Below are positions 1 through 8,195 of a DNA stretch of 38,354 bases, one piece after another (position 1 is the first letter of the stretch; each line of letters opens with the position of its first letter). The notes beneath the pieces were generated by a model that made no database searches, had not been told where the DNA came from, and saw only the letters and a list, made by a program, of their open reading frames with translations. Source of the DNA: an uncultured Hyphomicrobiales bacterium (GTDB taxonomy: Bacteria > Pseudomonadota > Alphaproteobacteria > Rhizobiales > Beijerinckiaceae); contig CAISEY010000023.1 in the NCBI GenBank assembly GCA_903884435.1, forward strand, positions 1 through 38,354, read 5' to 3'. The position numbers were made by a program, and so were the translations under genes.

Positions 1-1
1 C

Positions 2-211
2 GCTCGAATGGCGGATTTGCCGGCGATCAAGAGGACCGGCTCGATCCCCCAAAACGTGAATTTTGGGATTAAGGGGGAAGTAGCTCTAATCTTTCTTCGT
101 GCCAACGGAATCGTTCCCGGGATGGATGCCGGGACAGTCGCCATGCCCTCGACGGAAATTGCGTCCGTCGGAAAGGCGGCGACTGTCCAGCTCGTTTGCA
201 CGACACAATAG
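2..211 (+). CDS. Trypsin-like serine peptidase, C-terminal fragment (5' end outside window)
   Basis: The reading frame is open from the window edge and ends in TAG at 209-211. The visible residues include IPQNVNFGIKGEVALIFL, which matches my memory of the end of the chymotrypsin-fold domain in alphaproteobacterial trypsin-like peptidases, where 'PQNVNFAIK' follows the substrate-binding strand. The catalytic His, Asp and Ser would lie upstream of the window and cannot be checked. Internal ATGs exist, for example at 8, but the frame continues upstream of them, so a partial gene is more likely than a 67-residue protein. The gene is probably unrelated to the catabolic genes that follow. Family assignment rests on about 25 residues. 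Confidence 0.6.
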   Translation, partial: ARMADLPAIKRTGSIPQNVNFGIKGEVALIFLRANGIVPGMDAGTVAMPSTEIASVGKAATVQLVCTTQ

Positions 212-215
212 TTCG

Positions 216-236
216 CGACCAAATTACAATTGGTCG
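216..236. promoter_or_regulatory. 7-bp inverted repeat upstream of first Bug gene (candidate operator)
   Basis: CGACCAA at 216-222 and TTGGTCG at 230-236 form a perfect inverted repeat with a 7-base A/T-rich spacer. It begins 4 bases after the stop of the peptidase fragment and ends 24 bases before the AGGAGG of the next gene. No T-tract follows, so an intrinsic terminator is unlikely. A repressor or activator site for the binding-protein gene is the simpler reading, but no regulator gene is present in the window. Confidence 0.35.
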
Positions 237-260
237 TGTCAGTCGGTGCTTGCCTGTTCC

Positions 261-266
261 AGGAGG
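261..266 (+). promoter_or_regulatory. Strong Shine-Dalgarno AGGAGG in front of an ATT codon
   Basis: AGGAGG is followed after 5 bases by ATT at 272-274, in frame with the Bug protein. No ATG, GTG or TTG lies at a suitable distance. This site decides the proposed start of the gene at 272. Confidence 0.6.
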
Positions 267-271
267 TAGCA

Positions 272-1300
272 ATTCTCCATTTTTTTCGTCACGCCCTCGC
301 GGGACTGACATTGTCGGCATTTTCAGCCTTCGCGGGCGTCTCCCGCGCGCAGGACGCCCCCTTCTACGCGGGCAAGACCATCAACATCGTCGTCGGCTTC
401 GGTCCGGGCGGCGGCTACGATCTTTACGCGCGCCTGTTGTCGCGTTTCCTCGGCAATCATATTCCGGGCAAGCCCTCCGTCATCGTGCAGAACATGGAAG
501 GCGCCGGCGGCGTGCGGGCGGCCAATCACGTTTATTCCGTCGCGCCGAAGGACGGCGCCTTCATCGCCGGCGTCAACCAGGGCGCGGCGATGTTCCAGAT
601 GCTTGGCGGCAAGGGCGCGCAATACGATCCCGCCAGGGTGAACTGGCTCGGCTCGGCCGCCTGGTCGAACAACACGGTTTACACCTGGACCGCCTCCGGA
701 ATCCGGACGCTCGACGACGCGAAAAAACGCGAGGTCTCCATGGCGGGCAGCGGCGTGATCTCCGACGCCAATATCTATCCCGCCGTGCTGAACGCGCTCG
801 TTGGCACGCGGTTCAGGATCATCAACGGCTATCAGGGCACCAACGACAGCAATCTCGCGCTGGAGCGCGGCGAGGTCGAGGGCCGCGGCGGCGGGGCTTG
901 GTCCAGCCTCGTCAGCACGCGCCCGCAATGGCTGCGCGACGGCCAGGTGAAAATCCTCGCGCAAATCGGCTTCGAGAAAGAGCCGGATCTGCCAGGCGTC
1001 CCGCTGCTCGTCGATCTCGTGAAGGATGGCGAGGACCGGCAGATCGCGACTCTCGTCACGTTGCCCGTCGCCATCGGCTATAATTACTGGCTCGCGCCGG
1101 AGGTTCCGGCCGAGCGCGTCAAAATTCTGCGCGACGCGCTCGCGGAAACCCTGAAGGACCCGGAGATGATCGCGGAGGCGAAAAAGCAATCCTTCGACAT
1201 CCGTCCGAAGACCGGCGCGGACATCGAAAAACTCGTGCGCGACGCCGGCCTGATTCCGCAATCCGTCATGCGCAAAACAGCGTCGATCCTCGGCTGGTGA
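272..1300 (+). CDS. Bug/TctC-family periplasmic solute-binding protein 1 (probable ATT start)
   Basis: Predicted periplasmic binding protein of the tripartite tricarboxylate transporter (TTT) family, which captures carboxylate ligands. From residue 1 it reads as a signal peptide (basic HFFRH, hydrophobic core, then SRAQD), followed by the family's N-terminal block FYAGKTINIVVGFGPGGGYD and the IPGKPSVIVQNM segment. About 342 residues is slightly longer than the usual Bug length (about 320-330). The start is odd: the only strong ribosome site (AGGAGG, 261-266) precedes ATT at 272. TTG at 230 and GTG at 236 are in frame but lack a ribosome site and would add a non-signal extension. The stop lies 6 bases from the convergent Mo-hydroxylase gene. 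The ligand is unknown; the neighbours suggest an aromatic or heterocyclic acid. Family is secure, start is not. Confidence 0.85.
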   Translation: MLHFFRHALAGLTLSAFSAFAGVSRAQDAPFYAGKTINIVVGFGPGGGYDLYARLLSRFLGNHIPGKPSVIVQNMEGAGGVRAANHVYSVAPKDGAFIAGVNQGAAMFQMLGGKGAQYDPARVNWLGSAAWSNNTVYTWTASGIRTLDDAKKREVSMAGSGVISDANIYPAVLNALVGTRFRIINGYQGTNDSNLALERGEVEGRGGGAWSSLVSTRPQWLRDGQVKILAQIGFEKEPDLPGVPLLVDLVKDGEDRQIATLVTLPVAIGYNYWLAPEVPAERVKILRDALAETLKDPEMIAEAKKQSFDIRPKTGADIEKLVRDAGLIPQSVMRKTASILGW

Positions 1301-1306
1301 GGCGCC

Positions 1307-3622
1307 TCACGCGGCCGGTGCGCGCCGCTTCGCCTCCTTGACCAGATCCCACACGCGGTTCGGCGACAGCGGCAGCCGCCGCGGCTCGACGCCCAGCGAG
1401 GACAGCGCGTTCGCGACCGCGTTGGCGACGGCGGCGCCGACGGGAATAATGCCGCCCTCGCCCGCGCCCTTCGCGCCGAGCGGATTGGTCGGCGACGGAT
1501 AGGCCTCCAGCGACACGCAATGAATATGCGGATAATCCGTCGCCTGGGGGATCATGTAATCGGCGAGGGAACCGACGAGCAGCGTTCCCTGTGAATCATA
1601 GACGAGATCCTCGGTGAAGGCCGCGCCGAAGCCCTGCACCACGGCGCCCATCACCTGGCCGTGCAGGGTCAGCGGATTGACGACGCGGCCCACGTCGTCC
1701 ACCGTGACGAAATCGAGCACGTCGACATGGCCGGTGTCCGCGTCAACCGAGACGTGCACAGCCGCCGCTCCATAGGTGTAGGTCGGCTTCCAGTTGTCGA
1801 ACTTGCCCTCGCTGGCGACGCCGAACCGCGCCGCCTCGTCGAGCGGCACGGAGCGCCCGTCCGGCGCGCGCGCGACGCCGTCGTGGATCGCGATCTCCGA
1901 CGCTGGCAGGCCGAGCCTTTCGGCGGCGACGACGCGGAATCGTTCGAGGAGATTCTTCGCGGCGATCATCACCGCGTTGCCGCCCATGACGGTGGCCCGC
2001 GATCCATAGGAGCCCCAGCCTTCCTTCAGATAGGTCGTCGAGGCCTTGAAGATTCGAATGCGCTCCATCGGCAATTCCAGCGCGTCGGCGGCGATCTGCG
2101 TCATGATGGTCTCGACGCCCTGGCCGATCGACGACGAGCCGATGTAGAGCGAGACGCGCCCGTCCGTTTCGACGTCCATCCGCGCGGCCTCCGAGGGGCC
2201 GGAGGCGCCGCCCTCGATGAAACAGGCGATGCCCAGCCCGTGATAACGGCCGTCGATCTTCCTGCCCTGAAGCGACGCTTTTTTCGCCCAGTCGAAATCC
2301 TCGAGGCAGCGGTCGAAGGTCTCGCGGTAGTCGCCGCTGTCGCAATTGGTCTCGGCGCGTCCGTCGCTCGGCAGCACGGCGGCGAGCGGGTAGGGCATTT
2401 CCGCGTGCGTGAGGAGGTTCTTGCGTCGCAACGCCAGCCGGTCGAGTCCGAGTTTCGCGGCGGCCATGTCGATGAGACGCTCGATGAAGAAACAACCTTC
2501 GTAGCGGCCCGGACCGCGATAGGTGCCGGCGGGCGTCTTGTTGGCGACATAGGCGTGGGCGTCGAGATGAATGTGCGGGATGCGATAGGGCCCCGACATG
2601 AATTGCGCGGCGTTGCGCACGGGCGTCATGCCGTTGGGCCGCACATAGGCGCCGATGTTGACGAAAATGTCGCCGCGCATCGCGACCATGGTTCCGTCCG
2701 CGCGGAAGGCCAGCTCCACGTCGCATTCGGTCTCGCGCGAATGGCCGATGGCGGTGAAATGCTCGCGCCGGTCCTCGACCCACTTGACGGGATGGCCATA
2801 TTTCCGCGCGGCCAGCGCCACGAGATAATCCTCCGGATAAAACTCGCCGCGCGCGCCAAAGCCGCCGCCGACATCGACCTCGATGTAATCGACGGAAGAT
2901 TTAGGCAGGTTCATCATCTGCGCCATGGTCTGGCGGTTGAAGAACGGCAGTTTCGCCGCTCCCGACACGGTCAGGTGCTGGCGCGCCGCGTCCCATTCCG
3001 CCAGCAGGCCGCGCGTCTCCATGGGCGTCGCGGTCTGGCGCTGGGTGGCGAATTTGTCGCGCACGATCACGAGGCCGGGCTCTCGGAAGGCGGCGTCCGT
3101 CTCTTCCTTCGTTCCCCGGTCGGCGTTGAACACCGAGGCGACGTTGGTTCCCGTCGCCTCGAAGAGAAGCACATCGTTCGCCATGCCGGCCTCGCGGTCC
3201 ACGACGGCGGGCAATTGCTCGATGTCGAGACGAATGGCTCCCGCGGCGTCTTCGGCGAGTTCCTGCGCGTCGGCGAGGACGAGCGCGACGGGCTCGCCGA
3301 AATAGCGCACCTTGTCTCGCGCGATGACGGGCTGCGCGTAGGGCCCGATGGTGGGGTTGGGGCGGCGAAACGGAATGGTCGGGATGTCGCCCTCGATGTC
3401 CGCCGCCGTCAGCACGGCGCGCACGCCGGGCATGGCGAGCGCGGCGGAGACGTCGAGCGACTTGATTCGCCCGTGCCCGACGGGGCTGCGCAGCACCACG
3501 GCGCGCCACTCGCCCTCGCGTTTCATGTCGTCGAGATATTGCCCGGCGCCGCGCAGAAAGCGGTCGTCCTCGACGCGCTCGACGGGGCTGCCAACGAATG
3601 TGTTGAGCGTGGGCGCCTTCAT
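1307..3622 (-). CDS. Xanthine dehydrogenase-family molybdopterin-binding large subunit (set 1)
   Basis: Catalytic large subunit (771 residues) of a molybdenum hydroxylase, which uses water as the oxygen donor to hydroxylate an activated carbon of an aromatic or heterocyclic substrate. The N-terminal a/b-hammerhead begins VERVEDDRFLRGAGQYLDD. The molybdopterin-binding part includes PMETRG, DVGGGFGARGEFYPED and the loop AGTYRGPGRYEGCFF. The C-terminal LGAKGAGEGG carries the expected catalytic glutamate (Glu722). The active-site loop lacks the AYRCSFR signature of true (form I) CO dehydrogenase, so 'CoxL' names would mislead. ATGA overlap (3619-3622) couples it to its 2Fe-2S subunit. Last gene of an M-S-L operon read leftward. 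Substrate unknown. Confidence 0.93.
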   Translation of the reverse strand: MKAPTLNTFVGSPVERVEDDRFLRGAGQYLDDMKREGEWRAVVLRSPVGHGRIKSLDVSAALAMPGVRAVLTAADIEGDIPTIPFRRPNPTIGPYAQPVIARDKVRYFGEPVALVLADAQELAEDAAGAIRLDIEQLPAVVDREAGMANDVLLFEATGTNVASVFNADRGTKEETDAAFREPGLVIVRDKFATQRQTATPMETRGLLAEWDAARQHLTVSGAAKLPFFNRQTMAQMMNLPKSSVDYIEVDVGGGFGARGEFYPEDYLVALAARKYGHPVKWVEDRREHFTAIGHSRETECDVELAFRADGTMVAMRGDIFVNIGAYVRPNGMTPVRNAAQFMSGPYRIPHIHLDAHAYVANKTPAGTYRGPGRYEGCFFIERLIDMAAAKLGLDRLALRRKNLLTHAEMPYPLAAVLPSDGRAETNCDSGDYRETFDRCLEDFDWAKKASLQGRKIDGRYHGLGIACFIEGGASGPSEAARMDVETDGRVSLYIGSSSIGQGVETIMTQIAADALELPMERIRIFKASTTYLKEGWGSYGSRATVMGGNAVMIAAKNLLERFRVVAAERLGLPASEIAIHDGVARAPDGRSVPLDEAARFGVASEGKFDNWKPTYTYGAAAVHVSVDADTGHVDVLDFVTVDDVGRVVNPLTLHGQVMGAVVQGFGAAFTEDLVYDSQGTLLVGSLADYMIPQATDYPHIHCVSLEAYPSPTNPLGAKGAGEGGIIPVGAAVANAVANALSSLGVEPRRLPLSPNRVWDLVKEAKRRAPAA

Positions 3623-4104
3623 GCCAGTTCACCCCGCGCTTGCGCCCGATAGGCCTCGCGGGCCTCCATCGCGGCTTCGATGATCGAAACATAGCCCGTG
3701 CAGCGGCAGAGATTGCCCGAGAGCACGTCCCGCACGCGCTCCTCGCTGGCGTCCGGCTCGTCGCTGAACAGCGCGTGCAGCGTCGTCAGCACGCCCGGCG
3801 TGCAGAAGCCGCATTGCAATCCGTGGTGCTTCTTGAAAGCCTTGTGCAGCGCGGTGTATTCGCCGTCCTTCAGCAGGCCTTCGATCGTGGTGATTTTCGC
3901 GCCGTCCGCCTGCGCCGCGAGCATCAGGCAGGAGCGCACCGCGTCGCCATCGACGATCACCGTGCAGGCTCCGCAAATCCCGTGCTCGCAGGCGACGTGC
4001 GTCCCGGTGAGCCCGATGTCGTGCCGCAGGCAATCCGCCAGCGTCGTGCGGTCTCGCGCCTCCGACGAGACGCGGCGTCCGTTGACTTCGAAACGAATGG
4101 TCAT
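3619..4104 (-). CDS. 2Fe-2S small subunit of Mo hydroxylase (set 1)
   Basis: Electron-transfer subunit (161 residues) of the set 1 hydroxylase, carrying electrons from the molybdenum centre toward FAD. The N-terminal plant-ferredoxin-like domain has Cys39, Cys44, Cys47 and Cys59 (CEHGICGAC...SC). The C-terminal four-helix domain has Cys98/Cys101 (QCGFCTPG) and Cys133/Cys135 (CRCTGY) for the second cluster. All eight ligands are present and the length is normal for CoxS-type subunits. The start ATG at 4104 lies 10 bases after the stop of the FAD subunit gene, and the stop overlaps the large-subunit start by 4 bases. No twin-arginine signal, so the enzyme is cytoplasmic. Confidence 0.94.
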   Translation of the reverse strand: MTIRFEVNGRRVSSEARDRTTLADCLRHDIGLTGTHVACEHGICGACTVIVDGDAVRSCLMLAAQADGAKITTIEGLLKDGEYTALHKAFKKHHGLQCGFCTPGVLTTLHALFSDEPDASEERVRDVLSGNLCRCTGYVSIIEAAMEAREAYRAQARGELA

Positions 4105-4114
4105 GGGCGCCGCC

Positions 4115-4975
4115 TCAAACCGCTGAAGTGCTTTGCAGGGCGCGCGTCAGCAGCGTGCCGACGCGAGACCGGCGATAGTCGGCGCCGCCGTGAATGTCCC
4201 CGGACGGGTTGGCTTCCGCCGCGGCCGCCGCGGCCGCCGCCGCGATCGTGGTTTCGTCGAGCCGGGAGCCGTTGAGAGCCGCCTCGGCCTTCGACAGGCG
4301 GCGCGGCTGGTCCGTCGCGCCAAAGACGCCGATATGCGCGTTCGACACCCGCCCTTCCGGATCGCCGTCGATGGTGAGCGCGACGCCCGCCAGCGCGAAA
4401 TCGCCGCGCCGCCGCGCGAATTCCCGGAAGGCCCATCGCCGTCCCGCCGGCCAGCGCGGAAAGCGGACGGCGGTGATGATTTCGTCGGGCGCGAGCGAGG
4501 TCTCGAGCGCGCCGGTGAACAGATCGGCGGCGGCGATCGAGCGCGCGCCGCCGGCGCCCGCGACGTCGATCGTGGCGTCGAGCGTCACCGCGACCGCCGG
4601 CATCTCCGCCGCGGGGTCGGCGTGCGCGAGACTGCCGCCGATCGTCCCGCGGTTGCGGATCTGGTAATGCGCGACGTGCGAAACCGCCTCGCGCAACAGG
4701 GGAATCGCCGCCGCGAGCGCGTCCGACTCCAGGATGTCGCGCCAGCGCGTCATGGCGCCGATTTTGACCTCCCCGTCGCCGATTTCGACGCCGGCGAGCC
4801 CGGGCACGTGGCGCAGATCGACCAGCTTGTCAGGCGTCGCGAGGCGAAAGGCCATGATGGGCATCAGGCTTTGTCCACCCGCGAGAATCCGGGCGCTTCC
4901 GCCGCTCTCCGCCAGAATGCGCGTCGCCTCCCCGAGGCTGCGGGGCGAAACATAGTCGAACGGTGGCAGCTTCAT
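4115..4975 (-). CDS. FAD-binding medium subunit of Mo hydroxylase (set 1)
   Basis: FAD subunit (286 residues) of the set 1 hydroxylase, passing electrons to an acceptor. It starts MKLPPFDYVSPRSLGEATRIL and has the two pyrophosphate-binding segments of the family, ILAGGQSLMPIM near residue 32 and RNRGTIGGSLAHADPAAEMP near residue 108. It ends with the CO-dehydrogenase flavoprotein C-terminal domain (SGDIHGGADYRRSRVGTLL). An alanine run precedes that last motif (about residues 244-252), encoded by GC-rich triplets, probably in a surface loop. First gene of the three-gene operon; the ribosome site is weak (a GAG before ATG). The gene is divergent from the Bug gene at 5148, so the 172-base gap should hold both promoters. 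Confidence 0.93.
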   Translation of the reverse strand: MKLPPFDYVSPRSLGEATRILAESGGSARILAGGQSLMPIMAFRLATPDKLVDLRHVPGLAGVEIGDGEVKIGAMTRWRDILESDALAAAIPLLREAVSHVAHYQIRNRGTIGGSLAHADPAAEMPAVAVTLDATIDVAGAGGARSIAAADLFTGALETSLAPDEIITAVRFPRWPAGRRWAFREFARRRGDFALAGVALTIDGDPEGRVSNAHIGVFGATDQPRRLSKAEAALNGSRLDETTIAAAAAAAAAEANPSGDIHGGADYRRSRVGTLLTRALQSTSAV

Positions 4976-5147
4976 GGGATCTCGCGGGCGAGGGAAATGG
5001 ACGGCGCCAGATTAGCCGCTTCGCGCGTCCTGACAATGTTTTTATGGCCATGGTCGCGCATGGCGCCTTTCTTGATACGCGGGATTGCGTCCCGTCCCGT
5101 CCAGTGCTCTGATTGACGGGTCCACGCCTTCCCGGCGGGAGATCGTC

Positions 5148-6173
5148 ATGCTGAAACGCGTCCTGTGTCTCGCGGCGTTCGTTTCCTTCGCCGCGCCCGT
5201 CGCGGCGGCGGACGCCGTCGCCGACTTCTACCGGGGCAAGAAGCTCACGATCCTCGTGGGTTACACGGTTGGCGGCGGCTACGACATCTACGCCCGCGCC
5301 CTCGCGCGCTTCATGGGCAAGCACATCCCCGGCAATCCCTCCGTGATCGCGCAGAACATGCCGGGCGCGGGCAGTCTGACGCTGGCGAATTATCTCTACA
5401 ACGTCGCGCCGAGGGACGGGACGACCATTGGAACCTTCGCGCGCGGCATGGCCATGGAGCCGCTTGTTGGCGGCGGAAAGACGCAATTCGACGCCTCCAG
5501 GTTCACGTGGATCGGCAGCGCCACCGACGAGATCAGCGTTTGCGCCACGACCTGGATGTCCAGGGTGAAAACCTGGGAGGACGCGCTGACGAAGGAGTTC
5601 AGCGTCGGCGCCGAAGGCGGCGGCTCCGATCCCGACACGTTCGCCGCGGTGACAAAGGAATTGCTTGGCGCGAAAATCCGCGTCGTCACCGGCTATCCCG
5701 GCGGCAACGAGATCAGCCTCGCGATGGATCGCGGCGAGGTCGATGGTCGTTGCGGCTGGTCGTGGATTTCCATCAAGGCGACGCGCGCCGATTGGGTGAG
5801 GGACAACAAGCTCAACGTTCTCATGACCATGGGCCTGCGCCGCGGCGCCGAGTTGCCGGATGTCCCGACCATTTTCGAGAGAGCGAAGGACGATCGCCAG
5901 CGCGCCATCATGAAGCTCGTCTTCACGCGCCAGACGCTCGGCCGGCCCTTCGCCGCGCCTCCCGGACTGCCCGACGATCGGCGGGCCGCCCTTCGCAAGG
6001 CGTTCGACGACACGATGAAGGATCCGGAGTTTCTCGCCGAGGCGAAACTGCTCAATCTCGAGATCGAGCCGGTGACGGGCGCGGCCATCGACGGGATCGT
6101 CGCCGAACTCTACGCGACGCCGGCGGACGTGGTGAACGAGGCGCGCGCGATCATCAACGCGCACGCCAACTGA
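5148..6173 (+). CDS. Bug/TctC-family periplasmic solute-binding protein 2
   Basis: Predicted periplasmic carboxylate-binding protein of 341 residues. The ATG at 5148 is chosen because it follows a GGGAGA ribosome site and opens a classical signal peptide (MLKRVLCLAAF... ending VAAADAVADF). In-frame sequence runs further upstream without a ribosome site. The mature part shows FYRGKKLTILVGYTVGGGYD and HIPGNPSVIAQNMPGAGS, the Bug ligand-pocket blocks, and shares them with the proteins at 272 and 20106. It is divergent from the set 1 Mo-hydroxylase operon and convergent, with a 6-base gap, to the Pht5-like gene. No TctA/TctB membrane genes are nearby. The ligand is not predictable from sequence. 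Confidence 0.92.
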   Translation: MLKRVLCLAAFVSFAAPVAAADAVADFYRGKKLTILVGYTVGGGYDIYARALARFMGKHIPGNPSVIAQNMPGAGSLTLANYLYNVAPRDGTTIGTFARGMAMEPLVGGGKTQFDASRFTWIGSATDEISVCATTWMSRVKTWEDALTKEFSVGAEGGGSDPDTFAAVTKELLGAKIRVVTGYPGGNEISLAMDRGEVDGRCGWSWISIKATRADWVRDNKLNVLMTMGLRRGAELPDVPTIFERAKDDRQRAIMKLVFTRQTLGRPFAAPPGLPDDRRAALRKAFDDTMKDPEFLAEAKLLNLEIEPVTGAAIDGIVAELYATPADVVNEARAIINAHAN

Positions 6174-6179
6174 TCCTCG

Positions 6180-7166
6180 TCAAATCCTGAAAACGTGGCC
6201 GCGCTTGTGGCCCTGGCCCACGGGCAGGAACAGTTCGTCGAGGGGCATTTGCCGGCTGGTCAGGCCCTGCTCGTGCGAGAACTTCGCCAGCATTTCGAGC
6301 TGGTGCGTGTTGTCCGGCGTGAGGCCGTATTCCCAGGGGTCGGTCCCGAGGATTTCCTCCTGCTCCTCCCACGCCTCGCGATACCAGGCGAGCGGCACGA
6401 TGCGCGGATTTTCCATGCGTTGCATCGCCTTGTTCTTCGCCGCGTTGAAGGCGTGGAACAGATTGATCGGAACCCACGGATGCTTTTCCACGATCTCGCG
6501 CTTGATGGCGACGATGTGCATGATCGGGAAGATGCGCGTGCGCCTGAAGAAATCCATCTCCGCCTGTTTGTAGTCCGGGAACAGACGACCCACGCGAGGA
6601 TCCTTGTCGATCAGCGGCTGGATGAGATCGGGATGGATCAGCGCGTCGAGTTCCCCGTCCGCCAGCATGGTCTCGACCGACTTGTTGTCGGGCACGCGTT
6701 GCAGACGCAGGCCCGCCGGCGGCGTGAATTCCACGGCCTCGGCGAGCTCCGTGTACCAGTCGATGGATTTGAAGGGCACGCCGTATTCGTGTTCGAGGAT
6801 GCCGCGCAGCCAGAGAATGGCGGTCGACTGATATTGCTTCAGTCCAACCTTCTTGCCGATGAGGTCGGTCGGCTTCACGATGCCTTTCGACGTGTTGATG
6901 AAGACGAAACCGTGGCGAAAGCGCCGGTGCGGAAACACGGGGATCGCGACGAAGGGAAAGCCCTTGTCGCGCCCCGCGATGTAGGACGAGCACGACACCT
7001 CGCCCGCGTCGAAATCGTGGTTGCGCAAGAAGCGGAAGTGCCGCGTCGTTGAATCCATCTTCGTGAGCACGTTGAGGTCGATCCCGTCGGCCGTGACGGA
7101 GCCGTCCTGCAACGCCTTCGTGATCTCGTAGTCGCCGACCGCGAGCGTCAGTTCCAGTTTCGCCAT
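6180..7166 (-). CDS. 4,5-dihydroxyphthalate decarboxylase (Pht5)-like protein
   Basis: Protein of 328 residues in the Pht5 family, which has a periplasmic-binding-protein-like fold but includes the enzyme that decarboxylates 4,5-dihydroxyphthalate to protocatechuate. It starts MAKLELTLAVGDYEITKAL with no signal peptide, which favours a cytoplasmic enzyme over a solute-binding protein. Family landmarks are FDAGEVSCSSYIAG, VAIPVFPHRRFRHGFVFIN, the LIGKKVGL domain crossover and the C-terminal NPRIVPLAWYREAWEEQ. Last gene of the nine-gene minus-strand operon, 18 bases after the quinone oxidoreductase stop, with GAGGGAGAA as ribosome site. Databases often label such proteins 'ABC substrate-binding'. 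True substrate unknown. Confidence 0.75.
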   Translation of the reverse strand: MAKLELTLAVGDYEITKALQDGSVTADGIDLNVLTKMDSTTRHFRFLRNHDFDAGEVSCSSYIAGRDKGFPFVAIPVFPHRRFRHGFVFINTSKGIVKPTDLIGKKVGLKQYQSTAILWLRGILEHEYGVPFKSIDWYTELAEAVEFTPPAGLRLQRVPDNKSVETMLADGELDALIHPDLIQPLIDKDPRVGRLFPDYKQAEMDFFRRTRIFPIMHIVAIKREIVEKHPWVPINLFHAFNAAKNKAMQRMENPRIVPLAWYREAWEEQEEILGTDPWEYGLTPDNTHQLEMLAKFSHEQGLTSRQMPLDELFLPVGQGHKRGHVFRI

Positions 7167-7184
7167 GCGTGTTCTCCCTCTTGC

Positions 7185-8195
7185 CTAGCCGCGCGGCAGC
7201 AACACAACGCGACCGGCGGCCTTGCGTTCCTCGATCATGCGCAGTCCCGTCGACGCCTCCCCGAGCGGCAGCGTCGTCACGCGCGGCGGCCTGATCTTGC
7301 CCGCGGCGTAAAAGTCGAAGATCTCGCGATAGCATTCGGCGACCTGCTCCGGCCGGCGTTTGCGATAATCGCTGATTTGCAGGCCGGAGACCTCGATGTT
7401 CTTGACGAGCAGGTAATTGGCCTTCACCGAGGGGATGCGACCGGCGGCGAAGCCGATCACCACGAGGCGGCCGCGCCAGGCGAGCGCCCGAAGCGCCGCG
7501 TCGAAATAGTCGCCGCCGAGGGGGTCGATGACGATGTCCGCGCCGCGCTTGCCGGTCACGGCGAAAACCTGATCGCGCAGGCTGTCGTTGATGTTCTCGC
7601 GCGAGAGGTCGATGATCTCGTCGGCGCCGGCGGCGCGCGCGGCGGCGTGGGTCTCGGGGCGCGACACGCCCGCCAGCACCTTCGCGCCCATGGCTTTGGC
7701 GAGTTGCACGGCGGCCTCGCCGACGCCGCCCGAGGCGCCGAGCACGAGCACCGTCTCGCCCGGCGCGATGCGCGCGCGCTCGCGCAACGCGAACCACGAT
7801 GTATCGAAAACGAGCGACATGGCGCCGGCGTCGACGAACGAGAGCGTGTCCGGCAACGGATAGCAATGCGCGGCGGGCGCGACGCAATATTCCGCGTAGC
7901 CGCCGATTTCCGCCATGGCGAGCACGCGGTCGCCGGGCTTCACGTTCGTCACGCCCTCGCCAACCTCGCGAACGACGCCAGCCGGTCCCTTGCCGGGCGT
8001 GAACGGCAATTTCGGCAAGAATTGATACTTGCCCGCGACGACGATGAGATCGACGAAATTCAGCGGCGCGGCGTGAACCTCGATCAGCGCCTCGCCGGCG
8101 CCGGGCGCGAGTTTCGGCGCCTCCCCGATGGAGACATTGGCCCACGTCCCGAATTCGCGGACTTGCGCCGCGCGCATCGTTTGATCGCCGCTCAT
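7185..8195 (-). CDS. NADPH:quinone oxidoreductase-type zinc-free MDR protein
   Basis: Medium-chain reductase of 336 residues that would use NADPH to reduce a quinone or an enone, or a CoA-bound enoyl group in this setting. The GroES-like N-terminal half (PLNFVDLIVVAGKYQFLPKLP, PGKGPAGVV) lacks the catalytic zinc cysteines. The Rossmann half has VLGASGGVGEAAVQLAKAMG. The start at 8195 is set by the ATGA overlap with the acyl-CoA ligase stop (8192-8195); the open frame extends farther but lies inside that ligase. A second ATG at 8177 is possible. Co-transcription with the ligase suggests a step on the CoA thioester or on a ring-derived enone (inference). Confidence 0.88.
   Translation of the reverse strand: MSGDQTMRAAQVREFGTWANVSIGEAPKLAPGAGEALIEVHAAPLNFVDLIVVAGKYQFLPKLPFTPGKGPAGVVREVGEGVTNVKPGDRVLAMAEIGGYAEYCVAPAAHCYPLPDTLSFVDAGAMSLVFDTSWFALRERARIAPGETVLVLGASGGVGEAAVQLAKAMGAKVLAGVSRPETHAAARAAGADEIIDLSRENINDSLRDQVFAVTGKRGADIVIDPLGGDYFDAALRALAWRGRLVVIGFAAGRIPSVKANYLLVKNIEVSGLQISDYRKRRPEQVAECYREIFDFYAAGKIRPPRVTTLPLGEASTGLRMIEERKAAGRVVLLPRG

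Noticed and set aside
196-1083. An overlapping plus-strand frame over Bug gene 1
   Set aside because: Arg-rich product with no family resemblance; the Bug frame on the same strand has clear motifs and a signal peptide.
4194-4260. GCC/GCG triplet run as a regulatory repeat
   Set aside because: It simply encodes an alanine-rich loop in the FAD subunit and stays in frame.
1307-4975. A carbon monoxide dehydrogenase operon (CoxMSL)
   Set aside because: The large subunit lacks the AYRCSFR active-site loop of form I CO dehydrogenase; the broader Mo-hydroxylase label is safer. The same holds for 13721-17447.
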